A stretch of DNA of 11,280 bases. It comes from Kiritimatiellia bacterium. Lineage in GTDB: Bacteria; Verrucomicrobiota; Kiritimatiellia; RFP12; UBA1067. Of the stretch, positions 7,550 to 11,280 are shown in pieces (the first letter of the stretch is position 1; every line of letters begins with the position of its first letter). The notes beneath the pieces are model-generated. The model had not been told where the DNA came from and did no database searches. It saw nothing but the letters and a program-made list of their open reading frames with translations. A program made the translations under genes and the position numbers. The stretch covers positions 1 through 11,280 of the forward strand of contig JAEDMN010000101.1 in the NCBI GenBank assembly GCA_016302985.1, given 5' to 3'.

Positions 7550-8574
7550 CCGACCATCGCCTGGAGTTTGCCAAACGAGGCGCCGGAGTCAATGGACTCG
7601 GCCGCGAGCAGGAGGCCCGCCTCGAGGGAGTCGGCCTTGCCGCCGGCGACGATCGCCGCCGCCGCGTTCAGCGCGGCCGCGAGGCGGTAGGCCCCGCGCT
7701 CCGCGCCCTTCAGGACGGAGAGCGTGAGCGCCGCGTTGACCTCGGGCGTTCCGCCCGCGATCGCGGAGATCGGGAACGTCTGCCCGAAGACCTTCTTCGG
7801 GTCGAACGTCGTCTCCGTCACCGAGCCGTCGTCGTGCAGGACGGAGACGTGCGAGACGCCCGAGAGCGAGAGTTCGTCCAGGTACGCCGTCGTGCCGTCC
7901 CCCTGCGGCACCTCGCCGCAGAAGACGATGGCCTTCTTCGCGCCGAGCGCCTTCAGCGCGCCGACGTAGAGGGGGATGATCTCCGGCGCGTAGACGCCGA
8001 GCGCGTGGCGCACGACGCCCGCCGGGTTCGTCAGCGGCCCGAGCAGGTTGAAGATGGTGCGGAACGGCAGCGCGCGCCGGACGGGCGCCGCGTACATCAT
8101 CGCGGGGTGGCAGCGGTTCGCGAAGCAGAAGCCGATGCCGTTCTCCGCGATGGAGCGCTCGACGGCCTCGAGCGGCTTCAGCAGGTCGTACCCGAGCGCC
8201 GCGAGGCAGTCCGCGGACCCGCTCTTCGACGTGGAGGCCTTGTTGCCGTGCTTCGCGATCGTCACGCCCGCGCCGGCCGCGACGAGCGCCGCCGTCGTGG
8301 AGACGTTGAACGTGCCGAAGCCGTCCCCGCCCGTGCCGACGATGTCCACCGCGTCCGCGGGGGCCTTCACCTTGATCCCCGCAGCGCGCATGGCCTTCGC
8401 CGCGCCCGTGACCTCGTCCGCGGACGGGCCGTTCATCTGCATCGCGGTGAGCAGGGCGCCGATGAGGACGGGGTCCGTCACCTCGCCGTTCATGATCTCG
8501 CGGAACGTGGCGTACGCCTCGTCCGCGGTCAGATGCGCCTTCAGCTGCGCCTTCTTCAGGGCCTCGAGAATCAT
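7546..8574 (-). CDS. trpD: Anthranilate phosphoribosyltransferase
   Basis: Transfers phosphoribosyl from PRPP to anthranilate, second step of the pathway. 342 residues, the normal stand-alone length, so trpG is not fused to it. The PRPP loop GTGGDG (80-85), NVSTTAA (90-96), KHGNKASTSKSGSAD (108-122), HPAMMYAAPVRR (156-167) and NLLGPLTNPA (176-185) mark substrate binding; LDELS carries the acidic pair that binds the second magnesium. The ATG has AGGAGG 5 nt upstream, and that ribosome site overlaps the trpG stop (TGAGGAGG), which suggests coupled translation. It overlaps trpC by 4 nt. Highly confident. Confidence 0.97.
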   Translation of the reverse strand: MILEALKKAQLKAHLTADEAYATFREIMNGEVTDPVLIGALLTAMQMNGPSADEVTGAAKAMRAAGIKVKAPADAVDIVGTGGDGFGTFNVSTTAALVAAGAGVTIAKHGNKASTSKSGSADCLAALGYDLLKPLEAVERSIAENGIGFCFANRCHPAMMYAAPVRRALPFRTIFNLLGPLTNPAGVVRHALGVYAPEIIPLYVGALKALGAKKAIVFCGEVPQGDGTTAYLDELSLSGVSHVSVLHDDGSVTETTFDPKKVFGQTFPISAIAGGTPEVNAALTLSVLKGAERGAYRLAAALNAAAAIVAGGKADSLEAGLLLAAESIDSGASFGKLQAMVG

Positions 8575-8584
8575 CTCCGCCTCC

Positions 8585-9169
8585 TCACTTCGCGTAGAAT
8601 TCCGCGACCAGGTCGAGGAAGTTCCCGAGCTGGTTGATGCCGTCCGGCGTGCCGATGGACTCCGGATGGTACTGGATGGACTCGATCGGCAGCGTCCTGT
8701 GGCGCATGCCCATGATCTCGCCGTCCTCCGACTCGGCTGTCACCTCGAAGCAGTCCGGCAGCGTCGCGCGCTCGACCGCGAGCGAGTGGTAGCGCATCGC
8801 GACCATGCCCTGCGGGAAGCCGCGGAAGAGCCCCTTGCCGTCGTGCTTCAGGTTCGAGGACTTGCCGTGCATGAGCTTCTTCGCGGGGACGACCTTGCCG
8901 CCGAACGCCTGGCCGATGGACTGGTGGCCGAGGCAGACGCCCAGCATCGGGACCTTGCCCGCGAAGGCCTTGATCGCCGCGAGGGTGATGCCGGCGGAGT
9001 CCGGGTTGCCCGGGCCGGGCGAGAACACGATCGCCTGCGGCTTCAGCGCGGCGATGCCGTCGAGGTCGATCTCGTCGTTCTTCACGACCTTCATGTCCGC
9101 GCCCAGCATGCCGAACTCCTGGACGAGGTTGTACGTGAACGAGTCGTAGTTGTCGATCATCAGAATCAT
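8585..9169 (-). CDS. trpG: Anthranilate synthase component II (glutamine amidotransferase)
   Basis: Class I amidotransferase that hydrolyses glutamine and channels ammonia to TrpE. 194 residues begin with MILMIDNYDSFTYNL, the canonical N-terminus. The triad is Cys79 in GVCLGHQ, with His168 and Glu170 in QYHPES; FSPGPGNP (49-56) forms the oxyanion region. A stand-alone TrpG could also serve aminodeoxychorismate synthase (PabA) if no second copy exists in the genome. The start at 9169 follows an AAGGAAGGG site by about 9-12 nt; an alternative ATG at 9160 is too far from it. It lies 55 nt after trpE across a palindrome, a longer gap than usual for this tightly coupled pair. Confidence 0.96.
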   Translation of the reverse strand: MILMIDNYDSFTYNLVQEFGMLGADMKVVKNDEIDLDGIAALKPQAIVFSPGPGNPDSAGITLAAIKAFAGKVPMLGVCLGHQSIGQAFGGKVVPAKKLMHGKSSNLKHDGKGLFRGFPQGMVAMRYHSLAVERATLPDCFEVTAESEDGEIMGMRHRTLPIESIQYHPESIGTPDGINQLGNFLDLVAEFYAK

Positions 9170-9191
9170 GGTGCGAAATCCCTTCCTTTCC

Positions 9192-9210
9192 CGCGCCGGA
9201 AACCGGCGCG
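9192..9210 (-). repeat. 8-bp perfect palindrome in the trpE-trpG gap
   Basis: On the minus strand CGCGCCGG and CCGGCGCG are exact complements around a TTT loop. It is all-GC and lies directly before the trpG ribosome site. The RNA hairpin could serve as an mRNA processing or stability element or tune trpG translation. No U-tract follows, so it should not terminate transcription. Structure seen; role inferred. Confidence 0.5.
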
Positions 9211-9224
9211 CTCCCGGAGATGCG

Positions 9225-10676
9225 TCAGAGCGTGGCGGCGAACCGGGCGGCCGCGAAGACCGCCTTGGACTTGTTGATCGTCTCCTGGTACTCCTTCTTC
9301 GGATCGGAGTCCGCCACGATGCCCGCGCCGGCGCGCATCGTGAGCACGCCCTTCTCGAGGATCATCGTGCGGATGACGATCGCGAAGTCCATGTCGCCCG
9401 TGTAGCTGAAGTACCCGGCCGCGCCGCCGTAGCAGCCGCGCGGGGACTTCTCGAGCCCCGCGAGCAGCTCCATCGCGCGCACCTTCGGGGCGCCCGTGAG
9501 CGTGCCGGCCGGGAAGGCCGCCTCGAGCAGGTCGAAGCCGTCCATCTTCTTTTCGTCCAGCTTGCCCGTGACCGTCGAGACGATGTGCATGACGTGCGAG
9601 TAGCGCTCGATGAAGGCGTACTTCTCGACCTTCACGGACCCGATCTCGCAGACGCGGCCGAGGTCGTTGCGGCCGAGGTCGACGAGCATCACGTGCTCCG
9701 CGCGCTCCTTCGGGTCCGCGAGCAGCTCCCGCTCGAGCGCAAGGTCCTCGGCCGGCGTCTTCCCGCGCGGCCGCGTGCCGGCGATCGGGCAGGTGGAGGC
9801 GACCCCCTTGTCGAGCTTCACGAGCTCCTCGGGCGAGGAGCCGATCAGCGTCTTCGCGCCGAGCTTGAGGAAGAAGTTGTACGGCGAGGGGTTCACCATG
9901 CGCAGCGCGCGGTAGAGCGCGAGGGGCGAGATGTCCGTCTCCGCCGTGAACTTCTGGGAGGGGACGATCTGGATCACCTCGCCGGCGCGGATCGCCGCCT
10001 TGCACTGCACGACGATCTCCTCGAACTCCGCCTCGGTCATCTCGGGCGTGAACGCGCCGACGTGCGCCGGGGCCGCGGGCGCGGCGGCCGCGCAGCGGGT
10101 GATGGACTCGGCGCTGAGGAAGCGGTCGTACGCCGCGTCGATCTCCTTCATCGCCCGCGCATAGGCCGACTTCGCGTCCTCGTCCCTCTCGACGCCCGTG
10201 ACGCGCACGACCAGCACCGTCATGCGCACGTGGTCGAAGACGAGCAGCGTGTCCGTCAGCAGGAACGCGCTCTGCGGCGTGCCCTTCTCGGGCGCCAGGC
10301 CGACGCGCGGCACGAACGCCTTCACCGCGTCGTACGCGACGTATCCGATCGCGCCGCCCTGCAGCTGCGGCAGCTCGGGGGCGGGGGTGAACGGGCGCCG
10401 CCCGACCGCGGCGCGCACGGCCGCGAGCGGCTTCTCGCCGGCGACCGTCTCGACCACCGCGTAGGGGTCCACGCCCAGGTAGGAGAACCGCGCCGGGTGC
10501 TCGCCGCCCGCCACGCTCTCGAGCAGGAACACCGCGTCGTCCGCCGCCGCGCGCGTCAGCGCCGCGACGGGCGTCTCGCGGTCCGCCAGGAACTCGCGGT
10601 AGACCGGGGTGCGCCGGCCGTCCCCGGCCCGGCGCGCGAACTCCTCTTCGCTCAGGATCTTCAGCATCTTCTCCAC
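9225..10676 (-). CDS. trpE: Anthranilate synthase component I
   Basis: Forms anthranilate from chorismate using ammonia from TrpG; the committed step. 483 residues from a GTG at 10676, which has GAGGA 7 nt upstream; the ATG at 10667 (480 residues) is an alternative. The N-terminal domain keeps FLLES (50-54), the tryptophan-binding element, so feedback inhibition is expected. The chorismate-binding domain shows IVPSQKF (237-243), GSSPE (279-283), PIAGTRPRGKT (297-307), AEHVMLVDLGRNDLGRV (326-342), FPAGTLTGAPKVRAMELL (388-405) and YGGAAGYFSYTGDMDFAI (416-433). These favour TrpE over PabB or isochorismate synthase, and the operon confirms it. It starts 47 nt beyond the attenuator terminator, so its expression depends on read-through. 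Highly confident. Confidence 0.97.
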   Translation of the reverse strand: MEKMLKILSEEEFARRAGDGRRTPVYREFLADRETPVAALTRAAADDAVFLLESVAGGEHPARFSYLGVDPYAVVETVAGEKPLAAVRAAVGRRPFTPAPELPQLQGGAIGYVAYDAVKAFVPRVGLAPEKGTPQSAFLLTDTLLVFDHVRMTVLVVRVTGVERDEDAKSAYARAMKEIDAAYDRFLSAESITRCAAAAPAAPAHVGAFTPEMTEAEFEEIVVQCKAAIRAGEVIQIVPSQKFTAETDISPLALYRALRMVNPSPYNFFLKLGAKTLIGSSPEELVKLDKGVASTCPIAGTRPRGKTPAEDLALERELLADPKERAEHVMLVDLGRNDLGRVCEIGSVKVEKYAFIERYSHVMHIVSTVTGKLDEKKMDGFDLLEAAFPAGTLTGAPKVRAMELLAGLEKSPRGCYGGAAGYFSYTGDMDFAIVIRTMILEKGVLTMRAGAGIVADSDPKKEYQETINKSKAVFAAARFAATL

Positions 10677-10723
10677 CTTCTCTTCCTCAAACCATTTCTA
10701 CAAGCAGAAACACCCTTCGACTG

Positions 10724-10756
10724 AAAAGGCGGACCGTCGCTCGGACGATCCGCCTT
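10724..10756 (-). terminator. Intrinsic terminator of the trp attenuator (stem 3:4)
   Basis: The minus strand forms a stem of 8 bp (AAGGCGGA with TCCGCCTT), one U-G wobble and 4 more bp (CGTC with GACG) around a 5-nt loop. A short TTTT run ends the stem and follows it. It lies between the leader peptide and trpE, 47 nt before the trpE start, as expected for an attenuator. The U-run is short, so termination may be partial. Confidence 0.85.
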
Positions 10757-10820
10757 CGGGCATCGGTTGGCCGCCTCGCCAGACTAGACGGCGGCCATCC
10801 CCGCGGATCCGTGCCCGCGG
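10747..10820 (-). promoter_or_regulatory. trp attenuator: alternative leader RNA stems 1:2 and 2:3
   Basis: Three pairings can be read on the minus strand. Segment 1 (CCGCGG, 10820-10815) pairs with CCGCGG at 10806-10801 (stem 1:2, 8-nt loop). Segment 2, GATCCGC (10809-10803), can instead pair with GCGGATC (10753-10747), which is the 5' arm of the terminator (stem 2:3, antiterminator). Between them TGGCCGCC (10797-10790) and GGCGGCCA (10775-10768) form a perfect 8-bp hairpin that brings segments 2 and 3 together. Segment 1 starts 3 nt after the second Trp codon, so a ribosome stalled there would mask it and favour antitermination. Base pairing is seen; dynamics are inferred from the enterobacterial trp model. 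Confidence 0.75.
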
Positions 10821-10858
10821 CGCCACCAGCACCGGTTGAGATTGAATTCGGCGTTCAT
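10784..10858 (-). CDS. trpL: trp operon leader peptide with tandem Trp codons
   Basis: A 24-codon ORF whose codons 11 and 12 are TGG TGG (10828-10823), in the peptide segment RCWWRR. It senses charged tRNA-Trp: stalling at these codons decides whether the downstream terminator forms. The ATG at 10858 has AGGA 9 nt upstream; an ATG at 10864, two codons earlier, is only 3 nt from the same site. The TAG stop lies in the loop of the hairpin between segments 2 and 3. The frame extends further upstream to 11023, but that part covers the promoter, so it cannot belong to this transcript. Two Trp codons in 24, before a terminator and trpE, make chance unlikely. Confidence 0.85.
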   Translation of the reverse strand: MNAEFNLNRCWWRRGHGSAGMAAV

Positions 10859-10889
10859 CTGCATTGTTCCTATTTGGAGAAACACCGAC

Positions 10890-10918
10890 AGTTTACCATC
10901 CGCCCCCGCGGCTGTCAA
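10890..10918 (-). promoter_or_regulatory. sigma70-type promoter of the trp operon
   Basis: A perfect -35 TTGACA (10918-10913), exactly 17 bp, then -10 TAAACT (10895-10890, 4 of 6 matches). Transcription should start near 10883, about 25 nt before the leader-peptide ATG, giving a leader RNA of roughly 200 nt to trpE. No TrpR-type operator was recognised over it. Confidence 0.8.
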
Positions 10919-10924
10919 TGCGCA

Positions 10925-10938
10925 AACTTGGAAAAGTT
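10925..10938. repeat. Short inverted repeat just upstream of the trp -35
   Basis: AACTT and AAGTT flank a 4-nt centre, a perfect 5-bp dyad six bases upstream of the -35 hexamer. The position would suit an activator or half of an operator. A 5-bp dyad also arises often by chance, so this is only a candidate. Confidence 0.25.
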
Positions 10939-11029
10939 GTGGACGCACGCCCCCATCGGCGATTCGCAGTCGTTTACATGCCCCCTGGATGACACGCGCC
11001 AAACCTGGTTCAGCGGAATGCATTGGGGA
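10939..11029. other. Intergenic stretch between the HTH gene and the trp promoter
   Basis: About 90 bases with no supported gene and no clear terminator for the upstream HTH gene. Without a terminator, transcription from the HTH gene could read into the trp leader. No terminal inverted repeat or target-site duplication of an IS30 element was recognised here. Confidence 0.4.
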
Positions 11030-11254
11030 TCATCTCCTCTGCGCACCCGCCTTCCAGTAGCGGTAGCTCCGCTTGCTCTTGTTGCGCCTGATCTCTTTCG
11101 AGGCCGTCGACTTGTTGCATCCGATCCTCTCGGCGACGGAGGAGAGCGACCTGCCCTCCTTCCTTAGCGTCTCGATTCTGGTACGCTTCTCATCTGTCAG
11201 GCGGTGATAAGCAGGCTCCCCGGGTGGGGTTCGCCTCTTTGTCTTCGTGTCCAT
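11030..11254 (-). CDS. Small IS30-type helix-turn-helix protein lacking a transposase domain
   Basis: A 74-residue basic protein. Residues 17-58 match the N-terminal DNA-binding domain of IS30-family transposases (HTH_38 type): HRLTDEKRTRIETLRKEG, then SLSSVAERIGCNKSTASKEIRRN. In IS30 transposases about 250 more residues with the DDE catalytic core follow. Here the protein stops soon after the HTH, and the 100 bases beyond hold no continuation in any minus-strand frame that I could recognise. The ATG is preceded by a near-ideal AAGGAGG at 5 nt, which argues for active translation rather than decay. It may be a domesticated DNA-binding protein or a truncated IS remnant. The gene points toward the trp promoter about 110 bases on; a regulatory link is speculation. 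Confidence 0.7.
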   Translation of the reverse strand: MDTKTKRRTPPGEPAYHRLTDEKRTRIETLRKEGRSLSSVAERIGCNKSTASKEIRRNKSKRSYRYWKAGAQRR

Positions 11255-11280
11255 GCTAACCTCCTTGATTTGATGACACA

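Noticed and set aside
6696..7592. N-terminal extension of trpB upstream of 6695
   Set aside because: The upstream in-frame codons overlap trpC in another frame and read as Arg-rich shadow. The TrpB N-terminus and ribosome site fit 6695.
8585..10676. Fused trpE-trpG anthranilate synthase
   Set aside because: A clear TGA ends trpE and a separate start with its own ribosome site begins trpG 55 nt later.
9150..10724. Plus-strand open frame opposite trpE and trpG
   Set aside because: Shadow of trpE/trpG; repetitive Arg/Leu/Ala/Glu composition without motifs.
10677..10900. T-box riboswitch or TRAP-type control of trp
   Set aside because: No T-box AGGGUGGNACCGCG motif and no series of GAG/UAG triplet repeats were seen. 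The tandem Trp codons and alternative stems explain the region better.
10784..11023. 79-codon minus-strand ORF as a protein gene
   Set aside because: Only its last 24-26 codons lie downstream of the trp promoter; the rest covers the -35 and -10. The transcribed part is the trp leader peptide.
11030..11280. Intact IS30 insertion sequence
   Set aside because: Only the HTH domain is present; there is no DDE domain, terminal inverted repeat or target duplication in the window.

Overview
The window reads as part of a high-GC Gram-negative-type bacterial chromosome. All genes lie on the minus strand, so the functional order runs from right (11280) to left (1). Shine-Dalgarno sites are strong, promoters look sigma70-like and spacing is tight. 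The GC-rich codon use and the planctomycete/verrucomicrobial style of the secreted SGNH hydrolase hint at the PVC group (for example a Verrucomicrobiota/Kiritimatiellae relative). That placement is an inference with low confidence; no rRNA or phylogenetic marker is present.

Right end (about 11250 to 10677): a 74-residue protein with an IS30-type helix-turn-helix and a very strong ribosome binding site, but no transposase catalytic domain. It is followed by a non-coding stretch of about 350 bases holding the control region of a tryptophan operon. This contains a sigma70 promoter (perfect TTGACA, 17-bp spacer, TAAACT), a 24-codon leader peptide with tandem Trp codons, mutually exclusive RNA stems, and an intrinsic terminator just before trpE. 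This is a complete, readable transcription attenuator.

Middle (10676 to 4093): an entire seven-gene tryptophan operon, trpE-trpG-trpD-trpC-trpB-trpA-trpF, converting chorismate to tryptophan. TrpE keeps the LLES feedback-inhibition motif, so the pathway appears controlled both at the enzyme and by attenuation. trpF sits at the distal end instead of next to trpC. It is divergent at its phosphate-binding loops and carries a C-terminal tail whose DNA contains a good promoter.

Left (4092 to 1): that promoter probably drives fabH (fatty-acid initiation), thiE (thiamine phosphate synthase) and psd (phosphatidylserine decarboxylase), packed with a 1-nt gap and an ATGA overlap. A perfect 9-bp palindrome abuts the psd stop codon. 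Beyond it begins a secreted SGNH/GDSL hydrolase that runs off the left edge.

The enzymes are ordinary housekeeping proteins. No new defence, mobile or biosynthetic system is visible. The items of most interest are regulatory: the trp attenuator, the promoter inside the trpF tail, intergenic palindromes, and the orphan IS30-like HTH protein beside the operon.
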